Source of the DNA: Yarrowia lipolytica
Lineage: Eukaryota > Ascomycota > Dipodascomycetes > Dipodascales
DNA length: 64,000 nucleotides
NCBI RefSeq assembly: GCF_001761485.1
Contig: NC_090775.1
Span: 1,612,001-1,676,000 of the forward strand
Direction of reading: 5' to 3'
Part shown: positions 1 through 12,699 of the stretch, piece after piece
How positions within the stretch are numbered: the stretch's first letter is position 1
How the letters are laid out: each line of letters begins with the position of its first letter
Position numbers and translations under genes: made by a program
Notes under the pieces: generated by a model
Databases searched by the model: none
The model's input: only the letters and a program-made list of their open reading frames with translations
What the model was told of the DNA's origin: nothing

Positions 1-3000
1 TGTGGGAGGTATTTCGAACCTGGGGAATCCAAATCCGGTGTCAGATTTTCTCTACGGTTTCCGAATCCCATTCTGGAGACACCCTGTTCCCTGGTTCAAC
101 TACTCCGAAAAATAAGATGAGTGTATGTAGAGTAGTCCGGAGAGCACGTGACGGGGGATAAAGAGGGGTTTGGCTGGTTTGGACAGGTTTTCAGAATATA
201 AGGTCATTATTGAGACGATTCTGAACATTTTTCAATTTTCCGATTTCCTCTACCATGTTTCTACGACTTCTCCAATTAATTTTAACTGCTTTTTCAAAAA
301 CTCAGCACTAATTCAAAATAATTCAGATTAAAAGAAAAATCATTAGAAGATGACCAACAGAATTTATTTTGAACACCAGGAACGTAATTAAGCCCCGGAG
401 AAGGCGATAATCAACTCTTGGAAAGACTTAGCAGCTCGTTGAATCACTGAGAGACTCTACCGAACACTGTAAGCTATCTTCTACCAGTACCATCGGCAAA
501 CCAACCCAACCAATGTCTTCAGTGTAAATACCTGTTCATTTCCATCAAGTAAATCTGTTGGAGGCTTATCAAGTCTTTTCTTAGTCACCAATATTCATCC
601 ATGGTCATTGATAATCATCGGAACCAAGTACTTCAGACCATTGAGACGAGAGACGAAGTCACCGAGACTTGTGTTAAACTGTTAGTAATCCGATTCCTAG
701 TAACCAAACCCCTCTTAGGAAACAAATATTCAAGTCTCGGCCGTCTCATAAGCCCAATTGAGCCTCTCTTAGACGACTCCTAGCTGACTAGTACCACCTG
801 TGTGTATTCGTTATAGTAACCGAAACCATTCCAATTGCCAGTTTGACAAACAAGAGTTGACTAAAAGAACTAAAATGTAGTACTCTCAATGTTTATGACT
901 TTTCAATAGTTTTTTTGTTCAATTCGGTAGTTTCGATGGTTTTTTGTTCGACTTCTCGTTGCTCTTTGTGTCTGCTCTTTGTATTGGTTCAGAGATCAAC
1001 AATGACCGCCTTTGTGCTCGTACTCGTATCACCAAGGAGACGACAATGATGCTCATTGTCGATGCGGAACTAAAATCAAGCTCTCTGGCCTCTCCACGAG
1101 TATTGTTTTTTTTTGTTGGATTTTGTTGGATTTTTTTTGGATTTTTTGGTTTGCTCTCTGCGGGGTGCATACAAAGTTGAAATTTGACGGCCAAATTGGG
1201 TCGAAAAACGTCGGCGAAAGTTCCAATCTATTCTCCGCACTAATATATTCAATCTTACAAACATCTCCGGTCCATTGATCCTCTCCCAGGTGTTATAGCA
1301 ATCGATGTTGACTCTCGGCTAATTTTGAAACTTTTCCCAAAAAGTTAATCGCAGGAGGGATAGGGTGATTTTCGAACTGAAACAGATTGCCCAAGCGAGA
1401 TTAATTGGTTGCTGCGAGCTTCATTATGCGCATCTGTATGATGACATATTAGTCCTTGTGCAGCGGCTCTTTTCTTTTTCGATGAGGGTCAAATTTGTCA
1501 ACCAATTTTGTCGTCAACTAAAAAAAATAAAAAAATCCCTTTTTTTTCTTTTTTTTACTCTAAGACTTGCGACCTGCTCGCGAGGACACAGAAATGCCCA
1601 TCAAGTACCAGAAGAGGTAACATTGAACGACTGACTACCACCGGGTCTTGTTCTGGTTGCTCTAGACTGCCACAGTCCACAGAAAAGCACAGAAAAAGCA
1701 CAGAAAAAGCACAGAAAAAGCACAGGAAAAAGCAGACATTTTTATGGCGGCTAAAAAAACAAAAGAATTACACAGAGAGTTCGCAAATTGAACTGCATTG
1801 ATCATATATCGGTAGTATTGTATCAGACATCAGTTCGGGGATGGTGATTCAGTTAGAGATGTCCAGTCAGGATGAGAAGAGCAAAGATCCACCACAAATG
1901 GCCGTATATTCGATATACAAGAGCGGAGGACTTGATTCGCATGTTTTTACTGTTTTTCACTCACTTTTACTCCATTTTTCATCCATTTACCACTCCCATT
2001 AGTCGCCCTGAAAACCTCTATCCAGCTCTCTCTATCAAGACACGGCATTGGGTCCAAAATGGAAATAGATGCACAGAATCGACGCAGCATTGGAGTTTGT
2101 ATCGGCTAATATGAATAAAATCATTTCGTCTTCCGTCACAATTAGCCGCCGCTCTCTCGATCTCGATCCCCCTACAGCTCCCACGCAAGCACTGCCACTC
2201 TACTGCATTGTTCAATTTTATTAGCCGACAATGAAGCAGAAGGTGTGAATGTTTGGTTTGTAGAGGAAATCTACGACGATTTTTAACAAAAAAAAAATGA
2301 TCAAGCTTCAAATTCCAGTCAAATTCAGTCAAATTCAGTCAAATTCAGTCCAAATCACACAGAAGCTCGTCTCGGACAAGTTTATCGAAGTCTGGCGAGA
2401 CAAAAGTGGACTTTTATGATTTGTGGAGTAATAAATTACCATTTATAGAATTCAAAAGTAATAGATGTTAAAGTGTTAGTGTAGGTAAAAGTTAAGGGGA
2501 ATAAAACATAATAAAACAAAATAAAAAATAAAAAATAAAAAATAAAACACCTTGAGATAATTTGATTAAAAAAATAGAGACAAAAGTTGGATTATAAGGG
2601 CATCATAAAACAAGGGAGATCCTATTAGATACATTAAATTTCCGCAAAGCTCTGCTAGATCGAAATTGGAACCATTTTCAATCCCAGAATAAGTTGGGGT
2701 TTTACTGTGACAATATCGCAATTAGTAATTCAAATAAAATCGGAAAGATGATTTTGAAGTGATGAATAGATTTCTCTCGGTCATTATATCTCTTTAGATA
2801 GTTCATTCGCCGGTTTTCACCAATTTTCTTCAAAAATCCAACTAGTCATTCAACCCAGGTAAGTCCCCGTCCAGTTCTGGGGTAGTTTCGCAACAATAGT
2901 CCGTTGTTCCAATCAATAAAGAAGCAGTCGAGACCGATCTAACGATTCAACAAGTGTCACTAATCTTTCAGTGTCGGAAAATGATCTAAAATCGTCCAAT

Positions 3001-3853
3001 ATTTCCATATGAAGTTGTGCCCGGTACTAAAAATCACTACGAGCTCCAAAAGAAAGGTAGAGTTGTGATAATGGCACTTTAGGAATGATATAGCTATCTC
3101 CACCTTGCCTCGTCTTCTTTTACCTCCTCAAATTAACCAATAGAGACCACCATCACAATCAGACCTCGGTAACGTCAAAACTCCCTTTTTTTGTATATAA
3201 TGATGGCAATTTTATACATTGTCGTCTCATCCACACTATCAGAATTCGTTTGGTACCTTTCTTTCATCTTCTGGCCCTCGTTAGTGTCTTCTTAGCTCTC
3301 CAGTATCCAATTGACAGGGGTAGTGGTATACGGTGAGTTCAGTAGAGCAGGCGAATCACCAAAAGAGTGGTTTTTGGTCCTAATGGACATTAGAAACGTA
3401 TTTCTTCACGGCAGAATCCCCTTTGGCTAGTCAATATGACTCTGGAACAGGTACTTGTATCAATCTATGGTCATGTGGCTTGGCTAATACTAGTAATAGT
3501 AATAATAGAGAAGCTGCAGTCAAAATGGGCTACAAACATTCTATTTGAATTCTGAAAATTGTATTTAGCTCGTAGTCTCCCACTGATCATCTTGATACCA
3601 TTTTTATTATCCGAATATTTACCCATTGGCCAGTTAGACCCCACCCCCTGATTATGACCTCATTCTGCATGACTTTTTTGGCTTCTCCCCGTTTCAACTA
3701 ATTTCTCAACAAATTCCCAACCATCTAAAAAGAATCTCAACTAACCTTGATTTTCCGCAACCTAAAAATTCCCCCAGCAAACTTTTGATAACCGCTTTTA
3801 TACCCTAACTTCATCTTAACATCTACATCATCACTGCGCCGGTATTGAACGCG
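1..3853. other. Intergenic stretch, no gene recognised
   Basis: AT-rich sequence without any reading frame that looks like a conserved protein. A 60-codon frame at 601-783 (+) has a fairly protein-like composition but no recognisable family. Two small tandem arrays lie here: about five copies of a 12-base unit AGCACAGAAAAA at 1680-1735, and three perfect copies of AAATTCAGTC at 2321-2350 preceded by one imperfect copy. An A-rich AAAAAT run is at about 2505-2550. The left part of the stretch may hold regulatory DNA for a gene beyond the window. Confidence 0.6.
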
Positions 3854-4504
3854 ATGGACAATTTAAAATCGCTGGGAAAAGGTCTTCCTGCGACCGCGGT
3901 GGACACGTCTCTGGCACTGGAGTTCCGCAACGCCGCCAACGCGGTCACCAAGCTCTACAAGGTGTCCAACGAAAAGGCCCAGGTGGCGCGCCACGAAGGG
4001 TACAAACAGTGCCTGTCGGACGTGCTGGGGTTTCTGCAACAACATCAACAACGTCACGTGGACGGTCTGCGACGCGAAAGCGAAAGCGAGGGCGAGTCCG
4101 GCGACCTGGCCCACGAGCTGTGGAAATGGGTCACAAAACAGGAGGAACGGTTGGACGAAGATGACACAAATACAATCACGAATACGACAACGACTGCGAC
4201 GGCGACGGCGACTGCGAATACCAATACAGGAGGAAACGCAAATACAAACCCAAATGCCACGTCATCAACAACCGCCCCAAACCCCACGGCTGCCACAAAC
4301 ACAAACATAAACACAACCAGCTCCCAGGCTCCGCACGACACAGACGTGTTCCGAATGGGCTTCACGCCCTTCTCCTTCTCACAGGACCTTGTTTATCCAG
4401 GCTATGCCGCCGTCAAGAGAAAGGGACATGCGCATGGTCATGTGTATCATTGTGACGAGGACAGTGATGAGGACGAGGGAAGTAAGAGGATGCGGTTGGT
4501 ATAA
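3854..4504 (+). CDS. TAPR1/HAPSTR1-like (DUF4588) nuclear protein
   Basis: This 216-residue protein resembles human HAPSTR1 (C16orf72/TAPR1), a small nuclear stress-response factor that works with the ubiquitin ligase HUWE1. The similarity is in residues 22-60: FRNAANAVTKLYK followed by HEGYKQCLSDVLGFL. The human protein has FQNAATAVTNLYK and IGYQRRNKDVLAWV in the same order and spacing. The rest is different. Residues 74-105 are rich in Glu/Ser, 106-160 form an Asn/Thr/Ala low-complexity linker, and the tail carries basic patches (KRK at 188-190, KRMR near the end) next to an acidic run, fitting a nuclear protein. I chose the ATG at 3854; an in-frame TTG nine bases upstream is not a likely yeast start. 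The call rests on recalled family sequence. A role with a HUWE1-type ligase in this yeast is inference. Confidence 0.7.
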   Translation: MDNLKSLGKGLPATAVDTSLALEFRNAANAVTKLYKVSNEKAQVARHEGYKQCLSDVLGFLQQHQQRHVDGLRRESESEGESGDLAHELWKWVTKQEERLDEDDTNTITNTTTTATATATANTNTGGNANTNPNATSSTTAPNPTAATNTNINTTSSQAPHDTDVFRMGFTPFSFSQDLVYPGYAAVKRKGHAHGHVYHCDEDSDEDEGSKRMRLV

Positions 4505-4537
4505 TTCTGTATAAGACGAGCTCAGTGAGTCTTATAT

Positions 4538-4656
4538 GTCGAGGGGATCTTCTAACAGTCGAGGAGATTCTATACAATCGAGGGGATCCTATACAGTCGA
4601 GGGGATCTTAGGATCTTAGGTCAGTCGAGGAGATCTTATATCAGTCGAGGAGATCT
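4538..4656 (+). repeat. Degenerate 19-20 base tandem repeat just after the TAPR1-like gene
   Basis: Six copies of GTCGAGGRGATCY start at 4538, 4558, 4577, 4596, 4624 and 4644. The spacings are mostly 19-20 bases, with one of 28. The linkers are AT-rich (TATA-like). The array begins 34 bases after the stop codon, so it probably lies in the 3' untranslated region or terminator of the upstream gene. Confidence 0.75.
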
Positions 4657-6617
4657 CGTGCTAGTCCATCCGGATGTCACTAGTCCAGCAGATCTCAGTT
4701 CCACAGGTCTGCGACACTCACATATTAAAGAAGGTGACTCGGAAGCCTCAGTCTCGTCCCCTCTCAGATTTGCTCTGAGTGGAAAACCCACAGCTTGTTT
4801 CATTACACCTCGTCACATCATCCTCGTTACAACATTCTCACACCACTACACTCACGCACTATCGCCGCACCAACACATGATGTTACACTCAGTGGCCCGT
4901 CTACACAACTAACTATAACTACCGCGTCAGTGGCTTTTGCTGACTGTCTGAGCAGTGCCTGGTCAACACAACTACCGCACCAGTGGCACTGCTGAGTGTT
5001 TGCGCGACGCTCTTTTCGACAGATGGCACGGTTGTGACGTACCCCGAACAACTCACCATATCCAACTTTCAGCATCTAGCATCAACATCAGCACCAGCAT
5101 CAGCATCCATAGCATTAATAGCATGTCATTTTTTATGGGGAGAGACGATAGATAGGGCGACAGGAAGAGAGGGAGACGGGCAGTCGACTGATGTTCGTTT
5201 GTCGGTGGTTGCCACAACTGCAGTTGCCCGGGTGGGGCACTGTACACCTACAAGAGCCGGTACTCTTACTCTACCATTCCTGCAATCATGCGGCGTATAC
5301 TTGTGGCAAGTGGGGAGGTGACAGGGGTTGTGGATGTCGCAGCCTGCAGCCCCGCTTGTCGTCGTTTTCCGTCGTTTGTCGTCGCTTGTCGTCGAATCTT
5401 TGTTATCGACTAAGTTGACTAAGTTGACTAAGTTCACTACAATGGTGAGTTTGAGAGCTTGTTTGGTGCGACCAGGCGCGGGACGTTATACATAGTCGTA
5501 CGTACTTGTTCTTGTCTACCATGTCTCATGTCGATCGCGCATGTACGAGGACCAGAGAGGAAGTTTTTTGTTGGGCGGTTGGGTGGGCAGAGCCGAGTGA
5601 GTTGAGTTGGGCTGAGAGTTGGGTTTAGAGCGGAGTTTGAGGTTCAGTGAGGTACGGCACGGTGCTGTACGGTGCGGTTCGTCCGGTGGCCAACTTGTGG
5701 CTCTCTCTGCCTACACCAGTACAGTAGTCAAGTCCGCTGGGGGTTTCAGTGGTAGACTGATTTTGATTTTGAGGTTTCAGCGGTATACTGATTTTGGTTT
5801 TGATTTTCACGAGTCCGGGTTGGGGGGTGGCTTGGACCGGTCCAGACGAGGTTGACGGCGATCATCAGATAGTGAATGCATTACGGTGTATAATGGCACG
5901 GGTTCTAGTGTATATAGGCCGAGATTGTAGTTAGAAGAGTCTACATTTTTGTCCAAAAATCCTGTTAGAAATCTTTAGAAACCATTTTAAAAGTCCCCAT
6001 ACCGAGTAGACTTAATTTTGAAAAATTTGTGGAGATGTAAAGGTATGTCTAAAACGGAAGGTTTCCACGCAATCGACACGGGGACTTCGGTTTCGGAACC
6101 GGCTCGTCTCTGCGAGCATTTTGGTACCCTTTTTGGCGCTCCACGTCAAGTAGTGGAAAAGTTGGGTGGGCATTACGGTAGGTACATGGTACATATAGAG
6201 GAGTTTTCGGAGTAAATTGTGGCTCAATGGATACAGGTGGAGGGGTTGAGAAGTTGAGAAGTTGATGGAGACAGATATTGTGGTCAATTCCGTCAACTCC
6301 GCTTTCCATTTACGCGTTGCAATGCTATCGGAAGTGGTAGGCGTTGTCGTGAAAGTGTGTAGTTGGTGGGAGAATGCAGCCGAGATTGTTGCCAGAGCGT
6401 TTCAGAAAGTCGCCAGCTTTTCCAAGGGTTTGAGGGGGTCGTCTTTTTCGAGTCACGTGACTTTTTCGAATCACGTGGCTGTTCCAGCTCCGGGTTTGTG
6501 CTCCAGGTTTTGTCCCAGTCTTGTTAGGATGCCGTTTGGAGAGGTTGTAAGGGTTGCAATATGGGAGTGGGTCGGTGTTGGTCACGTGACGAGTTAAGTC
6601 ATCACGTTGGTGATATG

Positions 6618-6650
6618 TTGGTGTCACGTTGGTGTCACGTTGGTGTCACG
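6618..6650 (+). repeat. Three perfect copies of TTGGTGTCACG
   Basis: The 11-base unit is repeated head to tail at 6618, 6629 and 6640. The last copy runs into a CACGTG palindrome at 6647-6652. Another GTCACGTGAC lies 28 bases before the array. The array therefore multiplies a GTCACG half-site of the bHLH-type CACGTG motif. Confidence 0.85.
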
Positions 6651-9600
6651 TGGGTTTTCCCGTGATTGGAACTCCCCGACTCCACCTCGCCCTTTCCTTC
6701 CCTTTGCCAGTTTGTTGATGGAGTTGCGTCGCTTTTGTACTGTTTGAAAACGGGTTTGGAACAGCGGAAAAAAGCGGAAAAAAGCAATAAAATCAAGGCG
6801 GTTCAACAGGGCATCGAGATAATATCTGTTTTGAACTCGCTTCTAGAAAACAAGTCTTCGTTATGGTTTTGATCCCCGTCTATACTCGCACTTGGTTGCA
6901 GTATGTACTTGTGCTTGGACCCGGTTGGGATGTAGTATTGGGCCGACATTTGGTGAATATAAACGAAGAAATCCATTCAGGCGTGTTTTTCATCGTCGAT
7001 TTCACGTTCTCGCCAACTTTTTGCCACTTTTTTGCCGCCTTAGCTGCCGCTTCACCGGGTTCAGGGGCTTCCGTAGAGTTCTCGTATCAAACCGAACATT
7101 GTAGAATCAACTAGAAGTATTTTTTGGGAGGCAAAATGGGCCGTAAAACCGACTTGTTTTGTTCACATCAACCTCGAGATATCATTTATCGACTTTTTGT
7201 GTTTTTTCGTCTACATGACATCTCTCTGGTCCCGTTGCAAGTTCGGCTTTTTTTTTTTTTCTTCTTTTTTTTCTGTCTTTTTTTTTCGGGTATTTTTTTT
7301 TACGGTTTTTCCAATTTGACGCCGCACACAACCCGGGAAGAAAGGTGCAAGTTGGCCGAAATGATGCCCTGAGTACGCAAAAAGGCTTTAAATAGTCGTC
7401 TGAGGCATCTGAGTCGCCCGAGACTCTCGCAACCTTTTTCTCATCTTTTTTTCCTCGTCATTTGGCGATTTTCAGAGTCGTCGAATTCGACACTGTGAGT
7501 ATTGGAACCGGGTTTAGGGGGTCGCAAAAGGGTCAAAGGAGGGACTCTAGAGAGACGAAACGTTGACAGAAACGATCTAGACGGTGATTGGACGGGTCTG
7601 AACAAGTCCAGCTTTTATTGTGTCGTGTTGGTGCTCTTCTAGACCATTTCTCCACCACTGGTCGTCCGCCCGATGCGAACTCAGAGCTAGATGCTGACAG
7701 AGCCCATCTAGAAGCATCTCTGGTGCTGTAGACATGTCTGGAAGGGTCTCAGAGGGACTTGGAGCGATTTCGTCGTGATTTTCGGTTGATTTGGCACGTT
7801 TCGGTTGATTTGGAGCTGGCATTCGGACGGAGTGGGCCAGTATGGATGTCGCTCATTATCTGCGCCAGAGACATGAGAAGTTGAACAGAGCTTTCATACT
7901 GCTGATACGAACAGACCGGTACTTCTTTCGGGGGCTCTCCTACATTTGATGACATGATACGAAGAGTGTGGTGCAAACCATGGGCTGGACTTGGTTTCGT
8001 CGGCAAAATTTGCAACAGAGATGTCAGAGACTAGAGGAGTTGATTAATGTGACCACAAAGTCTGTCTGGGTTGATTAAAACGTCTTATGAAGTTCTGGAA
8101 ATATTCTCTTCACCACTTTTCACAACTTCTGTTGGAGGATTTCGAAATGTGACAAAATTCGCAGCAAAAAGGCCACCTACACGAGAAGTTAATCCAAACC
8201 TCCATCATATCCTTCTGAACCACCTACTCCTGTTCTTTGGACGATCCGAGTTCTCTACGAAAAACTGCGTCTTTTTCTCCCACCCTATATTTGCCATCAC
8301 GGGTTGCCATAAATACGATGTTTGGAGACTCAAAACGATTCCAGGAGTTGCTCATATGACCCTGTATAGCTCTCTATATCCATAAATCGACTTAATCAGC
8401 CCCTGTTTTTCTCCTCTAAAAAGTTGGTCGTATTAGTAATCAGGTGAGATATCTCCCTTTTTTTTCATGCTGTGTGAAGGAGTTGTTTCTAAGCTACCAA
8501 TCACGTGGCTACAAAATGTCCGTTACTCTGAATCTCTTCAATTAATCTGCGATATCCGTTTCTGTTTTGTTTTGGTTCATTTTCTTCTTCTTTTTTTTTT
8601 TTTCTGCAATTCGAGGACTCCATTTCCAACTCGATCTCCCCCGCCACTTTTGAACTTTCGACCAATTATATACAGCCTGATAGATCTGGGAGATGGACGC
8701 CAGAGTCTGGGAATTACATCAATTAGTGGGTTTGTGGGTTTTTTGGATTTTTGGATTATTGGATTTTTGGATTATTGGATTTTTGGATTATTGGATTATT
8801 GGATTATTTTCGGAATTTTGGATTATTTTCGGAATTTCGGAATAATTTCTTATTTCATTTTAATTTCATTTTATTTCATTTTTATTTCATTTTATTTCAT
8901 TTTTTTTGCCTTCTTATTAAGTCGCTATCTATTGTATTTATTTTATTACTATTTATTTCATCTTATCAATTTTTAAAAATTATTTATTTTATTTTATCTT
9001 TTTAAACCCAAGACAGTCTAAAATGGACATTTCACTATCGTTTTCGATTGCTCTGGATCAAAACACCTATAAATCCATTTTATGATCACCCAGAGACTCT
9101 CCCCAGATTATTTTGTAGCACAAACGATTGATTGTGAATTAATTGAAAATAAAAAATACAAAGGTGCATTTAAATGGACAAAATCTAAATAAATTGGATA
9201 AATTGACAAAACGAAACAGTCTGGGAATATCAACAGATCTGACGCCCTAGATCGACAAGACTGTAAATACTTGTGTTTCAATGTGCCCACCAGCAAGTCG
9301 AGTGATTTCTTTTTGCGCTTTGCCTTTCCATGGTGATCAAAATGGAATCGGGTTAGGGTTAACACAGAAGAGGTCAAAATAGACTTTAATTTTCCCTGTG
9401 CGCTTTGTTTGCGGTGATTATCATACGTCTAGGGTTTGGGTTGGGTTTGAAATTAGTATTAGTGTTATCGTTAGGGTTAGGGTTGGTTTACACTTTTTGG
9501 ATTTCTCATTAACCTGAATGAGACTCAACCCTAGTCTGTGTAGGCCTGATCTGGAAGCTTGACCTGCCGCTGGAGCGTGCCCTAATACATGGGCTATGTG

Positions 9601-11409
9601 CATTTGGACCCTGCCTTGTACGGGTGCGGGAGTGGGGGAGTGGGGGGAGGGTTCCCGAAGTGATCTGATCTGATTATTCAGCAACTGGTTGGAAAATTGG
9701 AGGAAATATCGGAGGAAAATGGGAGGGGAATTCGGAGGGGGAAATGGGCGGGAAATGGGCGGGAAACGGGAGGAAAAGTGAAAGAGAGAAACAAGACACA
9801 AATAATAGGGAAATCCCGTGATCCACACCACCTTTCCTTTCTCTTCGGTTACCATGACAACACTTGTTTTGTTTCTGTCTGACTGAAGTAAGGCTGACGG
9901 AGGTTTGTCGTTTGGGCGGGCGGTCTCGGCGGTGGTCTCAGCGGCGGTCTCAGCGGCGAAAATAATAAGCAGTGGAATGTGTGGGTGTTTGATGCCTCAG
10001 GAACGACGATATTCCTTTTTCCGCATTCCATCTCCAACAGGCCCGGAGCTAATCTGGATCTTGGGTTACCCTTGAGACATGTCTGAGAGGTTAAGTCGTT
10101 CCGTTTGGGGAGAGAATCAATGTGGTAGTGTCGGTAGTGCAGGTACGAGTGGTCAAACTGCAACTTTGCTGAGCCGAGATACGGAGTCGAGGTATACGGA
10201 TACGAAGATATCATTAGTGGAGAGGAGGTGGGGTGATGCTGTTGTTGCTGTGGGGGTAGTGGTTGTGTTGTGGCATCGGTGATAAAGGTGACTCTTGTAG
10301 CATTGGTGATAATGGTGGCTCTTGTAGCGCTGTTGAATCCATCTTGTCTTCACTGATGGCTTCTGTAACCTTGATGGGCTGCTTTTGGGTCCGTATCTGG
10401 CTGCTCTGGCAGCAGGGACTTAGTTGTGACTAACTCTGACTCGAGTCGAGTTGCTAGCATTACTCGAATGAGTGCGGTGTTGGTACGAGCATGAGCATGT
10501 ACAGGAGTATGGGAGCTAGACTTTGGTTTGGGCTTCGGCGACTTATTCCACCTTCACTGACTCTCTCGCTGCTCCAGATCGTCGCTGGTTGCTCCCGACG
10601 CTCCTGCAGCTGGTTGCTCCTGGTCGTTGCTTCTGTCTCCATTCCAAGCTGTCATCTATCATCTGCACTGTCGATAAATGTCGTCCAGAGTCTGTTTGAG
10701 TCTGTCGTGTCTCACATGTATGTTTCAACCGCGCTGGCCCTGCTACCTCTTTGGTTTGCGCAAACCCAGTTGGTCGAAGACGGTGGAAGGAACAGGAGGT
10801 GGTTGCGGTGGTCGAGGTGGTTGCGGTGGTCGAGGTGGTGCGGTGGTCGAGGTGGGTGGCGGTGGGTCGCAGGTGGTCGCAGTGGTCGCGGGGGTGGTGT
10901 AGTTGGTCCGAATTGGAGATTCAAACACAAACACAAATTTGCCACCGGATTTCAGAGGTCAAGTGGCAGTTTCACGAAACGACTTCGACGTGGTCAAACG
11001 AGGTCAAATGAGGTCACATGGACAGAGATGAATGGAGATCAAATGGGCACCTAGCGCTCGTCTGTCGTCGTTCGCCATCGTCCACCATCGTTGGTCATCG
11101 TTTGTCGTCTCTGCTAAGCTCAAAGAGGCACTGAGACAGCCCGTGAAGTGAAACTGACAATCTGTCAATCGCACGAATCTGGCACGGTTGGTGAGGAACA
11201 CACCACTTTTGGAGCGTCCGAGTGCGTGGAGAGTCGGTGGTGGAGTACAAGTAGGTGACGGTGGTGGTGGAGTACAAGGTAGGTGGCGTTCAAGTGGGCG
11301 TTCTGAAACAACAGTTGAATGATGATTATGGAAAATGAGGTGGGCATGATATGGGCATGATATCAGCAATGTCAACAAACTGGGTCAACAAAAATGTCCG
11401 ATTTAGTTT

Positions 11410-11481
11410 GACAAAACGCCCATGAGTGACAAAACGCCAATGAGTGACAAAACGCCAATGAGTGACAAAACCCCGATGAGT
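11410..11481 (+). repeat. Four tandem copies of an 18-base unit
   Basis: Copies of GACAAAACGCCAATGAGT start at 11410, 11428, 11446 and 11464; the first and last carry small differences. Both sides are flanked by ATGTCCGATTTAG followed by GACAA, so a longer unit was probably duplicated before the 18-mer spread. Confidence 0.85.
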
Positions 11482-12622
11482 TCGACAAAAATGTCCGATT
11501 TAGTACGACAAGAACGCCCACTAATTCGAGTCACGCTACTGTACAGTGACTACGGCCATAGTAGATCTACATTGACATAACAGTCATGGACAGTTATAGA
11601 CAGACCAGACCAACACATTCAATCTCCACCAGACCAACACATTCGTTCTCCTTCTCGGTAGTACAACACTCACTCACACTCACTCACTCACACATACCAC
11701 GTGAAACCGTTTTCTCCGATTAACTCGACTCTCGCTTTGCTCTCGCCGCCTCTGTCGCTCCTCTGTCTCTGTCGGCTGGTCTTGCTCCACCGCTCGCTTT
11801 CACGTCATGTCTCGGTCTCAGCCATCTTGTTCACGTGATGTCTTGGTTGGTCGGGTCTCCACTGGCTCATCGATGGCCTACTCTCGGCCGGTGGGGATCT
11901 TGCCTCCTCCTACCCCTCCACGTGATGTCTCAGCTGACCGGATGAAGTGTCTTGGGTTCGGTTCCCCTCCCCGCGCCATTTAGCATGCAGACTAAAAACC
12001 AATATGGTTGGATACGAGGGGAACTCCAAGGGCCAATGAGGGGAGGGGGGAGGGAGGGGGAGAAAAGAACAAGGAGAGAAGAGACGAGGATATGGGGGGT
12101 TTTTGGTGGTGGTTGGAGTGGGTGGTGGAGTGGTGGTGGGGTGGGTGGTGTTGTGTTTCCTGTTGCTGTTTGTGCTGGTGTTGGTGCTGATTTTGCTGGT
12201 GTTTGGTCTCGCTGACGCTGGTGCTGGTCTCGCTGACGCTGGTGCTGGTCTCGCCTCGCTGATTGTGCTTGTCTATTGTCTATTGTCTCATGTCTCAGTC
12301 TCTGGACTACCACTGGTGAATTCTCAGGTCACAAGAGGCAACTGGAGCGATTGGCGTCGATTGGCGTCGATTGGCGTCGATTGGAGTCGGTTGGTCGTCG
12401 ACCGATTGTCGACTGGTCCTATTGTTAGCCTACTGAACACAAACAGGTGTCTCCCAGACCCCCGGACTTCTCTGGACCTCTGCAGACCCTCTGTGGATCC
12501 CCGCTTGAGACTCAAACTGTGACAGGTACAAGCATGCGACTAATGCACGATAACGTTGGTCTGGATGCGGCGATATTGCAGTTGTTCAGGTTCAGGGTCG
12601 ATTCGAGGTTGATTTGTGGAGC

Positions 12623-12699
12623 AAAGTCGATTCAAAGTCGATTCAAAGTCGATTCAAAGTCGATTCAAAGTCGATTCAAAGTTGGTTCAAAGTCGACTC
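12623..12699 (+). repeat. Seven tandem copies of AAAGTCGATTC
   Basis: An 11-base unit repeats with exact period from 12623. The first five copies are identical and the last two have one or two substitutions. No coding frame is associated with it. Confidence 0.85.

Noticed and set aside
8467-8976. 169-codon open frame
   Set aside because: Most of it translates GGATTATT and TTTCATTTTA simple repeats.
9468-9487. TTAGGGTTAGGG-like telomere sequence
   Set aside because: Only two units embedded in drifting G/T sequence, and the Yarrowia telomere repeat is a different ten-base unit (TTAGTCAGGG). Not evidence of a telomere.
10491-11054. 187-codon open frame
   Set aside because: The core translates GGTCGAGGTGG repeats into Arg-Trp-Ser runs; no protein family.
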